A DNA stretch of 36,454 nt, taken from positions 1 to 36,454 of IMG/VR virus record IMGVR_UViG_3300044491_003445; one strand, written 5' to 3'. The notes beneath the pieces are model-generated. The model saw nothing but the letters and a program-made list of their open reading frames with translations. It ran no database searches and was not told the DNA's origin. This document shows, piece after piece, positions 15,702 to 25,371 of the stretch (positions are counted from its first letter, which is position 1; each line of letters opens with the position of its first letter). The DNA is from a virus. The position numbers and the translations under genes were made by a program.

Positions 15702-16463
15702 TTAAACTTTTCCTGATTGTAAGTATTGTGTATTGTCTCCTGGATAATCCTCAGGAGATGTGCCTTCGTATTCTGCTATGTTTCTTTCACAATCTTGCCT
15801 CTCAGCATAAACATGATAGAAACAATCAATTGGTAAACCTCCGTTTGACTGAAGGTAAACTTTTTCCTCATCAAATCTTTTTACAATAACGTCTTGATGA
15901 GATCCAACCGGTGTTAAGTTGACTGTAATTGTAGTCCAATCAACTAAACCTTTCCAGTATTCAGGTAGAAAAATCTCTTTTTTATTTGTTACTCTCCCTC
16001 TAACATATACATCTGCTGTCGGTGCCTCTGGTGCAACGTGTCTCAATCTCCAATCATCTTTGGTTGGGTGGGGAATATCAAAATCTTTTTTTGCTGCTAA
16101 AATATTACCCCTGTAATCTGCAACAGATAGACCAAAAATTGGACCACCTGACTGAATTCTAAAGTTTACATCAAGATTGCCCATTACACCTAAGTTTGGA
16201 GAAACCATAGCAGAGTATGGATTACTCAATCCAAGTGGTAATGCACCTGGTGCAAATGCAGGAGGAGAATCTGAGTTCGTAAGGGGTCCAATATTGAGTG
16301 TCGCATAAGGGGTTGGAAAATGAGTTGGTTGTCCAGTAACAACCGGGCCCTCAAGCATTCCAGACCCATTAATCTTTAGAGGACCCTCACCAGTGGCAGG
16401 GCAGATACCTGACCCATCTTTCATTTGTCCACCAATAACTAAATCATCTACGTGAAATGCCAT
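15702..16463 (-). CDS. Virion structural protein, paralogue A (253 aa)
   Basis: The N-terminal 110 residues are Gly/Pro-rich beta-type sequence (GPLKINGSGMLEGPVVTGQP). From about residue 125 it carries the module KDFDIPHPTKDDWRLRHVAP, DVYVRGRVTNKKEIFLPEYW, GLVDWTTITVNLTPVGSHQD and the ending YEGTSPEDYPGDN that it shares with the next gene. A good ribosome-binding site (AGGAG, 6 nt before ATG) lies inside the 3' end of the preceding spike-like gene, so expression is coupled. Shared module and position suggest a hub- or spike-associated virion component; I cannot assign a T4 counterpart. Confidence 0.68.
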   Translation of the reverse strand: MAFHVDDLVIGGQMKDGSGICPATGEGPLKINGSGMLEGPVVTGQPTHFPTPYATLNIGPLTNSDSPPAFAPGALPLGLSNPYSAMVSPNLGVMGNLDVNFRIQSGGPIFGLSVADYRGNILAAKKDFDIPHPTKDDWRLRHVAPEAPTADVYVRGRVTNKKEIFLPEYWKGLVDWTTITVNLTPVGSHQDVIVKRFDEEKVYLQSNGGLPIDCFYHVYAERQDCERNIAEYEGTSPEDYPGDNTQYLQSGKV

Positions 16464-16465
16464 TT

Positions 16466-17161
16466 TTACTCCTGATTTTGTTTTTGAATTCTTTGCAAAT
16501 TGTTTTTTGAGTCTTTAAGCGCACAACCATCAGTGACTGCACGAATAATAGAAGAATACAATTTCATCTGCGAATTTGCAATGAGTTCTGCAGATCCAGA
16601 TGATACTATTTTATATAAACTTTTTGTATTTGCAATAAGTTTTTTACTGTCAAGGCTAATGGTCTCTGTGGCAACCATTTTAATGTTACCTTTTGATCCA
16701 CCCTCGCCAACTGCAACCAATTCAATATCAGTTGCTTGCAATCTTAATTTTCCATTTGTCGCAAGAATAACAATGTTACCATTACTGGCATGAAAAAACA
16801 TAGAGTCTTGTGCTTCTTCATTATCCTCACCACAACTAACCTGATAGTTTCCAGGACTTACAGTTGATGTCCAACCTTTCCGCTGACCATCATTATCCAT
16901 AAAGAAACTGTGCCGCCCATCTTTTGCCTGAAGCAAAACTCCTGCAGTCACATCACCTGGTTTATGAATATGTCCAAAGGAACAAGACCCGTGATCATTT
17001 CCATAACGAATACCAGTATAGTTATTTTTTGCACTATCTGTCGGATTTGCCTGATTGCTAAAAGACTTAGCTTCCTCAGCACTGATGACGCCATCATTAT
17101 TGGCATCAACATTGCGATTTAACCTATCATTAACTTTATTTTGTGAGGTAGGTACTCCCAT
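16466..17161 (-). CDS. Beta-helix spike-like baseplate protein with an EF-hand-type loop (231 aa)
   Basis: Residues ~100-205 consist of short repeats such as GNIVILATNGKLRLQATDIE, GNIKMVATETISLDSKKLI and SAELIANSQMKLYSS. This is the pattern of the triple-stranded beta-helix of T4 gp5 C-terminus, gpV and VgrG spikes. Near the N-terminus, D19-x-N21-x-D23-G24-x-I26-x-x-x-E30 is a canonical calcium-binding EF-hand loop. The segment around residue 50-70 (GNDHGSCSFGHIHKPG) may be a metal-binding loop. In T4 the equivalent helix is fused to gp5, but here gp5 lacks it, so this gene probably supplies the membrane-piercing needle separately. The start has an upstream AGGAAATG. Confidence 0.65.
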   Translation of the reverse strand: MGVPTSQNKVNDRLNRNVDANNDGVISAEEAKSFSNQANPTDSAKNNYTGIRYGNDHGSCSFGHIHKPGDVTAGVLLQAKDGRHSFFMDNDGQRKGWTSTVSPGNYQVSCGEDNEEAQDSMFFHASNGNIVILATNGKLRLQATDIELVAVGEGGSKGNIKMVATETISLDSKKLIANTKSLYKIVSSGSAELIANSQMKLYSSIIRAVTDGCALKDSKNNLQRIQKQNQE

Positions 17162-17187
17162 TTACATTTCCTATATGATAATACTAT

Positions 17188-20100
17188 TTAAGATAAACTA
17201 TCGGGAGTTCCAGGAATATTAAGTCTTGGATCATTACTAGAGATATCAGTACCCTGTCTGAGGATTGCGGATGGAGGTGTAGTAACCTCAGCATCAATAC
17301 TCTCCTTCAGTGTATCATAGACTGGTATGAGTTGTCCAGGTGTCTCGTATATACCTGCATAACGAACTCCTTCTTTATAGAAGACCTGTCCATAGTATGG
17401 TCTTCCATCTATGTATCCAGTCTGTTTCAATCCAACTAAATCTGTTACCTGCAGAATTTGCTCTGGTAAAATCTCAGGATCAACTGGGTCTCTAACTACA
17501 CTGAATCTTGGAACTGCTTGGAAATTAATTCCAGTATCAGTGATCATTCTAATTTCTGGTTGTCTTGTAAATCCTCTTCCAAAGAATGGAGAACCTCCCA
17601 ATGCTGGTGTTTCTGGTAAAACATTGACCTTAGTAATTCTACCAAATGTATCACACTCATATGTGAGTTTAACTCCATTGCTTGGTTCCATTACAAGTTG
17701 ATCTACTCCACAATTATAATTAATGCCAGAATTTATAACCTCAACATCCTCCAATACAATAGCAACTGGATATGTAGAATCTCCTGTTCCACTATCAGGT
17801 GGTTTGGGAAATCCATTTCCTGGATCATCAACAACAACCTGACATATTTTACCTTTTCCAACAATTCTTAATGGACAAGGTGGTGGTATTAGTATAGCAG
17901 AAATTCCTACGGGGTTAGTTGTCCATGGTCTACTTCTTCCAGTAGATACATTGAGATCAGTTGTTATTTTCATATCAACAACTGTTGGATTCTGTTGGAA
18001 ACTTGTGTCGGGTATACGAATGTTACTAAGTCTTATCTCAACAGTTTTCTTTCCCTTTGTAGTGGTAAATTCATTATACGTCTTAGAGTCACCGGCAAAT
18101 GTTTTTCTTTTAAAAAGCACTGTTTGAATTTTTACTCCGTCAACAAAAATCTCAGCTTTATCATCTGCCTCCGCTGAAATTTTATATCTCCCATCAACAG
18201 GAAAATCTACGTTTTCCCAACGCATAACCCAAGTCTTTCCTTGAATTTCCTCCGTTGGTTCGTTTATTTCTTGGAAAAGTGGTGAGAGGAATCCCTTGCT
18301 ATAACTTGCTAGTTCCGTTGGACCAGCATACGTCGTACCATTTTTTGATCCAGTAGAACCAGACTTTAATCCTGATGAAGTAGGTTTTTCAAGAGTAACA
18401 CTTTGTTTTTGTTTTCCTTTTCTACCCGATTGAGTCCAAGTGACACCTTTGATTTTAATCTTTTCTACCGCAACTCCAGCATTATTAGGATCATCACTCC
18501 AATCTAATTTAATATCAACTTTACCATCACCCTCAATACTTGTACCGTCCTGAGAGAACTTAGCATTTCCAGAGACAATCTCAAAAGAAGCGTTGGTATC
18601 ATCTCCATCACCATCTTTCAATGAAATTTTCTTTCCATTTGATGACACTCTTACTCCACCACCTTTTGAGTTCAATCCAATGTAAGTGACTTTAGTTTCA
18701 CCACCACCAGTTGATTTTGGTTTTGACAACCAATCTTTAGTATCAAAAACTTTCTTCTTGACAGATTTAAAAGTTTCAGTTGTCTGATTTATAACTTCTA
18801 CATCAATTGTATGCTTCCCTTCTTCTAGAAAGACTTTCTTGGTTGGAGGGTTATTTTCCTTAAATCCTCTTACTCCAGGATTACTACCCTTTAGCAGACC
18901 ACCAGAAATTTGTTCTACACCATCAATTAATATTCTTCCACCATTATCTGCAGTTGCTTTTAGACCATAGAAACCATCATATGGTGCATCAATAACCCAA
19001 GAAGTTCTAAACACTTGTCCACCATTGTCAGAATCTGGTGTACTTAATGGTAATACGGGTGACATTGCATAACGATTGGTAAATCCACTCCATGCAGGAT
19101 GAGTTACAGGAAACCATCTCTGTTTAGATCCAGGAAATCTAGTTGTCCAATATGGATTGCGAGGACATCTTCCCTCTTGTGGTGGAGGAAGTTCTTGTGG
19201 TGCGGGTGGTAAAGGTGCATTAATTGATAATGCAACACCCATTGGATTTTCATTCCAAGACTTTGCAGATACAACTTTCTTTTCTTTGGCTGTAGTTTTT
19301 ATCCTCATAGCAAATGCCATGGGATTACCTTCGGCAAGAGGTTTACCTCTAATCTGTTTTAATTCCACACGAATTCTATATTTTCCTGCTTCAAAAAATC
19401 TTGTTTCAAAACTCTTACCAGTGCTTCTACCTGGAGCATTAAATCCCTTCTTTCTAATGATTGTCTCATCACCACCATTATTGATATCGCGAAGTCCATT
19501 ACCAATTCCTTTTTGACCTCCACCAGAACGATTGCCAATATAAATCTCTGCGGAATCATCAACCATAATCTCAAAATTATAGTTTCCCGTGATAGGGAAG
19601 TCTACATATTGCCATCTAATAACATGAGTTCCACTAAAATCATCTGTTGTTGCCTTCTTGCTTTGAGGATTAAATGGAAGAACTCCGAAGCGAGATAGGA
19701 AATCACCATCTCTACCTGCTTCAGGATTTATTCTCCAAAGTTTTCTATCTGCATCATTGATAGATTTCTTAGTATTAAAAACTTCCTCCATTTCAAAACC
19801 AGAACTAGAGGAACTTGATCCTCCCGATTCTGTTCTGGCATTCACTCTAAAAGTTAAATCAAAAGTTCCTCTTTTTTGACTCCCTTGTGGACCAACACCC
19901 CTTATGATCTTTTTATTTGATGCAGTAAAAGTTCCTCTATTAACTCTAACCTGCATATCATCATTATCATTAGCCGATCCAACATAATCAGCAAAAATAA
20001 CTTTACTTGGTTTATTACCCCTCTCTTTATCTCTAACTCCAAAGCTTTGCATAGTGCCTTGTTCTATAACACCAGAATTTGATTTAGTGTTTGAGATTTT

Positions 20101-21858
20101 ATTAATGTTTATAGTTTTTGTTACACCACCTTTCTGTCCACTTTGAGTCCATGTTGCATCTCCAATAGTAACTGACCCTACAGCAATTCCAGATGTTTGA
20201 GGGTTATCATTCCATTCCAATCTAATAGTAACATCACCCTTGTTTTGACCTTTTACAATTAATTTCGTACCATCATCAGAGAACTTTGCAGAAAGTCCAG
20301 GAGAACTAGACTTAATTTTTAAAGTTGCATTAACATCAAATCCATTACCAGCGTTATCATCAAACTCTATCTCTCTTCCTTTATTGACAACTTTTTTTCC
20401 TGATGTTGATGAAGCACTACCATATTGAATTTTAAATTCTCTTTGTCCTACCTGTGGTTCTTCCCTAGCAGAATCTGCAACAGCAACTACCTTATAGTTT
20501 GTATTTCTAAGAACTCTTATATCTTTTTTATAAGACTTACTACTTCTCTGAACATTATCTAAAACAAAAGAATGTGCTCCTCCCTCAGATGTAAAACTAA
20601 ATTTTATTGCACGATGTTTCTGAGATCCTTGTCCATAAACTTCAAACTCAGTGTTAATATATTTTTTCTCATCTTTTTGTTTTGTTATTGTTTTGAGAAT
20701 GGGAATATTCTCCAGGTCAACTCTAATCCTATGGACTCCAGCAGTAACAAATTTCTTTAACTTATCTGGAGAATCTTTAAATCTAGTTGTTCTACCAACT
20801 AATATATTGTCTAAGTAGATATCAGCAACGTTGTCCGCAGCATATCTAAAATTATAATCACCATCATATGGAAAGTCTTCTTCCCACTCTAATGTATGTT
20901 CTATTCCAGCAAAATCACTACCAGGAACATTTGATGGTGGGACTGGAGAAACAGCATACCTATTCATAAACTCACTCCATGCCGGATGAGTTACCTTATG
21001 AATAATTCTAGATTTTTTATTGAGAGCAGTAACTCTTAACGGTTTTTCTCTCTGCGTCGTCCACCAGTTACGAATAGTATTATCCTGAAGATTTACTCGT
21101 GTTCCACCTCTTAAAGACTCTAAGAAATCTTGGTATCTTCTTTGCTCAATCGCTGCAGGATTTGACGTAAGAGTTGCATAAGTAGTTGGATCCCATACAC
21201 CAACTTCATTTCCATCTGCATCATATTTTTTACCAAACGTTAATATTTCTGATGGACCACAAGTATTTAAATCATACTCCTCAAAGTCTTCTTCATTCTC
21301 AAAAGTTTGAACGGTCTCAATAAATGCACATTTAGAATATGCAGGGTCTCCAACCATAATAGATCGGACTACTGCCCCCGCACCAATACCGTACTCATCT
21401 ATTACTTCTGTGACTGGTGCGTATGCATATCCCCATCCACCATCAACCAAATCTACTGCAAGAAGACTACCATCAATTCCAAATATGGGATTGGCCTTTG
21501 CTCCAATCCCATTACCACCAGAGAAAACAACATAAGGATCTACTTCATTAAAAGCATCTGATCTTATTCCACCTTCATCATCGTAAATATCAAGTCCAGT
21601 AACACCAGAACATCCTCTATCTCCTCCAGCAGAATTTTCTGGTAAAAGGTCTTTTGGTTCTAGATTATTAACTCCATTAATATTCATGAACTGAATTTTG
21701 TCTCTTCTTCTGAGGACAAATTGAGTTCCTGGATTTAACTTTGCATACTTATTGGCATCATGTCTACTGACATTATCCACGTAACCTCTTGTGGTTGAAA
21801 TATATCCAACCTTAATATCACATTTATCTGCTGGTCCGAAGAGGTTAAAAAACGACAT
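17188..21858 (-). CDS. Giant multi-domain baseplate virion protein with four PA14-like domains (1556 aa)
   Basis: Four copies of a PA14-like beta-barrel signature are readable: around residues 289-390 (HPAWSEFMNRYAV ... YDGDYNFRYAADNVADIYLD), 713-830 (GNYNFEIMVDDSAEIYIG), 916-1030 (HPAWSGFTNRYAM ... YDGFYGLKATADNGGRILID) and 1176-1310 (VDGRYKISAEADDKAEIFVD). A second ~100-aa module ending in ATWTQSGQKG / VTWTQSGRKG occurs at ~472-587 and ~1055-1152. PA14 domains bind carbohydrate in many adhesins and enzymes, so binding to host surface glycans is plausible. The N-terminus (MSFFNLFGPADKCDIKVGYI) and the last ~250 residues are non-PA14 and probably anchor the protein. It lies between gp5 and the spike-like gene, which points to a baseplate location. 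No enzyme motif seen. Confidence 0.75.
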   Translation of the reverse strand: MSFFNLFGPADKCDIKVGYISTTRGYVDNVSRHDANKYAKLNPGTQFVLRRRDKIQFMNINGVNNLEPKDLLPENSAGGDRGCSGVTGLDIYDDEGGIRSDAFNEVDPYVVFSGGNGIGAKANPIFGIDGSLLAVDLVDGGWGYAYAPVTEVIDEYGIGAGAVVRSIMVGDPAYSKCAFIETVQTFENEEDFEEYDLNTCGPSEILTFGKKYDADGNEVGVWDPTTYATLTSNPAAIEQRRYQDFLESLRGGTRVNLQDNTIRNWWTTQREKPLRVTALNKKSRIIHKVTHPAWSEFMNRYAVSPVPPSNVPGSDFAGIEHTLEWEEDFPYDGDYNFRYAADNVADIYLDNILVGRTTRFKDSPDKLKKFVTAGVHRIRVDLENIPILKTITKQKDEKKYINTEFEVYGQGSQKHRAIKFSFTSEGGAHSFVLDNVQRSSKSYKKDIRVLRNTNYKVVAVADSAREEPQVGQREFKIQYGSASSTSGKKVVNKGREIEFDDNAGNGFDVNATLKIKSSSPGLSAKFSDDGTKLIVKGQNKGDVTIRLEWNDNPQTSGIAVGSVTIGDATWTQSGQKGGVTKTININKISNTKSNSGVIEQGTMQSFGVRDKERGNKPSKVIFADYVGSANDNDDMQVRVNRGTFTASNKKIIRGVGPQGSQKRGTFDLTFRVNARTESGGSSSSSSGFEMEEVFNTKKSINDADRKLWRINPEAGRDGDFLSRFGVLPFNPQSKKATTDDFSGTHVIRWQYVDFPITGNYNFEIMVDDSAEIYIGNRSGGGQKGIGNGLRDINNGGDETIIRKKGFNAPGRSTGKSFETRFFEAGKYRIRVELKQIRGKPLAEGNPMAFAMRIKTTAKEKKVVSAKSWNENPMGVALSINAPLPPAPQELPPPQEGRCPRNPYWTTRFPGSKQRWFPVTHPAWSGFTNRYAMSPVLPLSTPDSDNGGQVFRTSWVIDAPYDGFYGLKATADNGGRILIDGVEQISGGLLKGSNPGVRGFKENNPPTKKVFLEEGKHTIDVEVINQTTETFKSVKKKVFDTKDWLSKPKSTGGGETKVTYIGLNSKGGGVRVSSNGKKISLKDGDGDDTNASFEIVSGNAKFSQDGTSIEGDGKVDIKLDWSDDPNNAGVAVEKIKIKGVTWTQSGRKGKQKQSVTLEKPTSSGLKSGSTGSKNGTTYAGPTELASYSKGFLSPLFQEINEPTEEIQGKTWVMRWENVDFPVDGRYKISAEADDKAEIFVDGVKIQTVLFKRKTFAGDSKTYNEFTTTKGKKTVEIRLSNIRIPDTSFQQNPTVVDMKITTDLNVSTGRSRPWTTNPVGISAILIPPPCPLRIVGKGKICQVVVDDPGNGFPKPPDSGTGDSTYPVAIVLEDVEVINSGINYNCGVDQLVMEPSNGVKLTYECDTFGRITKVNVLPETPALGGSPFFGRGFTRQPEIRMITDTGINFQAVPRFSVVRDPVDPEILPEQILQVTDLVGLKQTGYIDGRPYYGQVFYKEGVRYAGIYETPGQLIPVYDTLKESIDAEVTTPPSAILRQGTDISSNDPRLNIPGTPDSLS

Positions 21859-21897
21859 GTTTATTTATTAACTACCTATTATTTGTCGTAAAGATAT

Positions 21898-23667
21898 TTA
21901 GTTACCCGTTAAAAGGTTAATAGCAGCAGTTCCTGCTGGAGGTGGTGCAAATGCCTCTGGTGGTGGGGGAAGAACTTTATCAATTCCATTAGATACAGAA
22001 TCCTCAATGGATTTGAGACTTGGGAAATTAGTGTCTGGTTGTGCAGATCCACCGTGTGCCATACAATACTTGTCAGATACTGCTACGTTTGGTTTAAGTT
22101 CACAACCAAAAATGTTAAGTCTAATATTCGTAAATGATAATGCAGAACTAATGCTTCCCGAAACTTCTGTGATTTGGTTTAAGATATCAGATATTGATCC
22201 ACTCACACCTGCAAGTTCACTTTGAATATCTTTAACAAATTCATTTACATTATCTAAAATATTTTTGTTGGCATCATCAATTTGGGTTTGATTTGAATAT
22301 AAAATACTTGAAATGACATCCTCAGCATAACATGTTGGCACTATTGGTCTTCTTTTTAAATCATCAGCATCATTGTTTTCATAATTCCTTCTTGCCTTTG
22401 CTTCAGCATTATCCATATCTAAGGCATCGGATAGAAGACCCTCAATTTGACCACAAACATTTTCTGTTAATTTTCCATACAAACATAAAATTAATTCTAC
22501 AATTTTCTCCTTTAAGTCTGCAAACATTGCTCGCATATGTGTAGGTAATGCTGCTACCGCAGCAGTCATTGCCTTATTCAGTTGCTTTATAACATACTCC
22601 ATAATCTTATCAAAGATGATCTTCATATACTTTGCAATTTCACATGCAGCATCAGCGATTAATTTCTGTATATTTGAAATTGTGCTTGATACTGCATCAA
22701 TATAACTTGATATCGCAGCAAGATATGAATTTAATCTCTCTGTCAATTTAGTAATAATTGTTTGAATTGATGATATTGCTGACTGAATAAACTGATCGGG
22801 ATCAGGTTTCATTATAACATTACATTCCCTAATTTTAGTCTCACGTTTTACATCAGCAGCAGAGAGTTGATGCATCGCATCAGGGTTTTCCTTTGTTGGA
22901 TTACCTTGACTTGGTGTTGATGGAGATTCTTGTTGTGTTCTTAATTTTTTAACATGATCTGCTACCGCTTGCATTGCGGCATCTTCTACTTCCTGAACTG
23001 ACTTACCTTCGCTTCTTGCTTGCTCTCTAGCAGCGTTTGCGACTTGTAAACCATCCGGAATTGCACTGAGAGGTTGATCTGGTCTCAGTCCAAACTTATT
23101 AAGTTTAGTTCCAGGAGGTGCTGGTGCAAGTGCTTTTCCTAATGCCGAATTTGTTGGTTTCTTTGTAACTAAACCTTCATCAGGAGCTGTTGGTTTTGCA
23201 CTTCCTGCTGGAGGATTTTTACCCTCCGCATATCCACTGGTAGCAGCAAAATTGGATGCACTCTTACCAATTTTTGTTGCCATTAAAGTCTGAGCATTGT
23301 TGCCCAGAATACCCATAATGATAGGAACCTGTTGGTCCGTACCATCCATGAAGAATCCAAATACAAAATTACCCTGTCGAATTGCAGGAGTTGTGCTTGC
23401 GTTTGCTTGTCCACCACCAGCAGTGATTGGGTACATAACAGTTGCCCAAGGCAACTGATCTGATGGAATAGATTCCTCTTCTTTATCATGGAGACCCATG
23501 ATACGAACTTTATATCTTCGTCCCCATCCGGGAATACTATTCTGATCTTCAAATTTTCCAGACAGTGAATTATTTCTCCATTCAGAATCATCGGCAACTT
23601 GACCGATCCACCAATTGAAGATTCCTCCTAGAAAACCAGGATCAAATAGTGCTCCTGTTTCTGCCAT
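21898..23667 (-). CDS. 5: Baseplate hub protein gp5-like, OB-fold, without lysozyme domain (589 aa)
   Basis: Residues ~48-135 match the gp5 N-terminal OB-fold: YKVRIMGLHD, IPSDQLPWATVMYPIT and VFGFFMDGTDQQVPIIMGIL parallel T4 gp5 RVRVVGLHP, IPTEKLPWMSVIQPIT and VYGHFLD..IVLGTYG. Residues ~140-270 are a Pro/Ala/Gln-rich linker. Residues ~275-500 are long helical segments (SAISSIQTIITKLTERLNSY and following) of coiled-coil character, followed by a short Pro-rich tail. The T4 lysozyme-like domain (catalytic Glu-Asp-Thr) and the C-terminal beta-helix repeats are not present. The ATG shares one base with the stop of the upstream 76-aa gene (TAATG). The role as hub ring partner of gp27 follows from homology; cell-wall cleavage must come from other proteins. 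Confidence 0.8.
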   Translation of the reverse strand: MAETGALFDPGFLGGIFNWWIGQVADDSEWRNNSLSGKFEDQNSIPGWGRRYKVRIMGLHDKEEESIPSDQLPWATVMYPITAGGGQANASTTPAIRQGNFVFGFFMDGTDQQVPIIMGILGNNAQTLMATKIGKSASNFAATSGYAEGKNPPAGSAKPTAPDEGLVTKKPTNSALGKALAPAPPGTKLNKFGLRPDQPLSAIPDGLQVANAAREQARSEGKSVQEVEDAAMQAVADHVKKLRTQQESPSTPSQGNPTKENPDAMHQLSAADVKRETKIRECNVIMKPDPDQFIQSAISSIQTIITKLTERLNSYLAAISSYIDAVSSTISNIQKLIADAACEIAKYMKIIFDKIMEYVIKQLNKAMTAAVAALPTHMRAMFADLKEKIVELILCLYGKLTENVCGQIEGLLSDALDMDNAEAKARRNYENNDADDLKRRPIVPTCYAEDVISSILYSNQTQIDDANKNILDNVNEFVKDIQSELAGVSGSISDILNQITEVSGSISSALSFTNIRLNIFGCELKPNVAVSDKYCMAHGGSAQPDTNFPSLKSIEDSVSNGIDKVLPPPPEAFAPPPAGTAAINLLTGN

Positions 23668-23897
23668 TAATCCTCGTAAATCCTACATTCATCTGCTTCT
23701 GGATTCTCATCGCAATACATTTCAAATGCAGTGGGGTCATGATGATCTCCTGCCTCAATATCTTTAGCATGCTCCTTTGCATAACGCTCTAAGTGCTCCA
23801 ACTCATCTGCAGCATGACGCCGCATTTGTGGAGAAATAGTTGGATCTTCAAGAATTTGCTTATCCTTTTCGATATGGGTCTCGATATTTTTTTCCAT
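23667..23897 (-). CDS. Small acidic hypothetical protein between gp27 and gp5 (76 aa)
   Basis: A highly charged, predominantly helical small protein (MEKNIETHIEKDKQILEDPT, then RRHAADELEHLERYAKEHAK) with an acidic Cys-containing C-terminus (YCDENPEADECRIYED). It starts 6 nt after the gp27 stop and its own stop overlaps the gp5 ATG (TAATG), so it is translationally coupled to two hub proteins. Position and charge suggest an assembly chaperone or minor hub component, but no family is recognised. Confidence 0.65.
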   Translation of the reverse strand: MEKNIETHIEKDKQILEDPTISPQMRRHAADELEHLERYAKEHAKDIEAGDHHDPTAFEMYCDENPEADECRIYED

Positions 23898-23903
23898 AAT
23901 TTT

Positions 23904-25349
23904 TTAGAAAGTAGTTGTAGTATCGTATGCTGCAGTTGATACACTTCTTTGATATGAAGGTTGTGTACCAGGAATTTTTGTTTCAGTGGCTGGTTTACCA
24001 GTTTGAGGTTCCCTCCCTGCTCTACCAAAAGAATCTCTTACCAAATTTAACTTTGTATAAGTTCCTTGTGCATTAATTAAATGACATAATGCTGATATAA
24101 TATATAGTCCGCCAACTTGACGGTCAACATCATCATTCTTTGTATCCTTTTGAGATGATGGTGCATCAAAATAGACCGCATCTCCTGCATGTAGTGAAAA
24201 ATCTCCTGCTATAGTGACTTCAACTTTAGAAGCATACAGTTGATTATAGCGCATAATTGCCTGATTTTTAATTTCACCTACCTTAAAGTTTTCATCCCTT
24301 GACTTTTCGATTTGCTGTTGGGTACTACCTGCAGGTAAGGTTCCAGTATCCAGAATACAATATGTTGTTCTTGAGAATTTTAATTTACCAGAACTAATCT
24401 CATCACTCATTTTAGGCAATTCTTTTCCTGCCTTTGTCAAAGATTCTTCTGTTCCACCATCACCAACCGCCTTTGGATTTGTTACTTGATAATCACAATC
24501 TCGCACATTAAAAGAAATCAATCTAGTCGATTGAAATCCCATCTCTAATTTTTTCTGGACATCTACTCGGTTATCTTTGGAGTATGATAATGCTTTTACA
24601 TCATATCCTTCTGGAATATTTTGACCTCTATTGTCAGGTGTATCATTGTAGATAATAGATTTTTTCTTTTCTTGACCTAATAAAGAATCAATTGATTTAA
24701 AATGATATCCCTCAGAGGTTTCGTAAAAGAAAAATCCTGCTGTTGTTCCTGGTTTTTTATCTACAGGCGCACATCGTGTAGATAACCAATTCATAGCATA
24801 AAATGGTTTCTTTTGTGCCGGTATTGACCCACACACAGTTGACTCTTCAATATCAGTTATATCTTTTTCAGTTTTTAAAAAATTTGTTAGTATTTCTTTA
24901 ATAGCTTCAGATGGTTTACCGTCAAATCTTTTGTTAATTCTAACTTCCTCATTAAGTTCACACTCCTCAGATACTAACTTTAATGCGACAACAGACTTTG
25001 TGGTCTCATCTGATATTGGATTGACATTGTTTATCCGGAAAGTATACTCAATTTTATTTTCATTATTATCTTTCATTTTAAACTTTACTCTCTCTGATCC
25101 TACAATTGGAAGACCTTCAAGGGCACTCTTTACCTTACCAGTTTTATCATCAGCAATAGTATTACCAGAATCACTAAACATAACAGTTGCCATCACAGAA
25201 TCTTGTAAGATACTTTCATAATACCTAAACTCAATCAAACCATTTAAAATAGATACAGTTTTCCCTTGAGTTTTGGTTGAAAAAATATCTATCGTTTCTA
25301 CTGATGTTGGAGTTGCTTGAGCAGTAGTGACTTTCTGTGATTCTGCCAT
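23904..25349 (-). CDS. 27: Baseplate hub subunit gp27-like (481 aa)
   Basis: The N-terminal half (TIDIFSTKTQGKTVSILNGL, YYESILQDSVMATVMFSDSG) and the later SYSKDNRVDVQKKLEMGFQS, AGDFSLHAGDAVYFDAPSS and GGLYIISALCHLI stretches correspond to the two tube-like domains and linker of the gp27/gpD hub family. The family forms the trimeric pseudo-hexameric ring joining gp5 to the tail tube. The length exceeds T4 gp27 (391 aa), as usual for cyanophages. Its position next to gp5, after the tape-measure genes, fits the T4 hub order. A good ribosome-binding site (GAGGTAAT) precedes the ATG. Confidence 0.78.
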   Translation of the reverse strand: MAESQKVTTAQATPTSVETIDIFSTKTQGKTVSILNGLIEFRYYESILQDSVMATVMFSDSGNTIADDKTGKVKSALEGLPIVGSERVKFKMKDNNENKIEYTFRINNVNPISDETTKSVVALKLVSEECELNEEVRINKRFDGKPSEAIKEILTNFLKTEKDITDIEESTVCGSIPAQKKPFYAMNWLSTRCAPVDKKPGTTAGFFFYETSEGYHFKSIDSLLGQEKKKSIIYNDTPDNRGQNIPEGYDVKALSYSKDNRVDVQKKLEMGFQSTRLISFNVRDCDYQVTNPKAVGDGGTEESLTKAGKELPKMSDEISSGKLKFSRTTYCILDTGTLPAGSTQQQIEKSRDENFKVGEIKNQAIMRYNQLYASKVEVTIAGDFSLHAGDAVYFDAPSSQKDTKNDDVDRQVGGLYIISALCHLINAQGTYTKLNLVRDSFGRAGREPQTGKPATETKIPGTQPSYQRSVSTAAYDTTTTF

Positions 25350-25371
25350 ATGTATTACCTCTTATTTCTAT

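Noticed and set aside
21862-21869. AATAAATA on the minus strand as a late promoter for the 1556-aa gene
   Set aside because: It ends only 3 nt before the ATG, so transcription would start inside the coding region.
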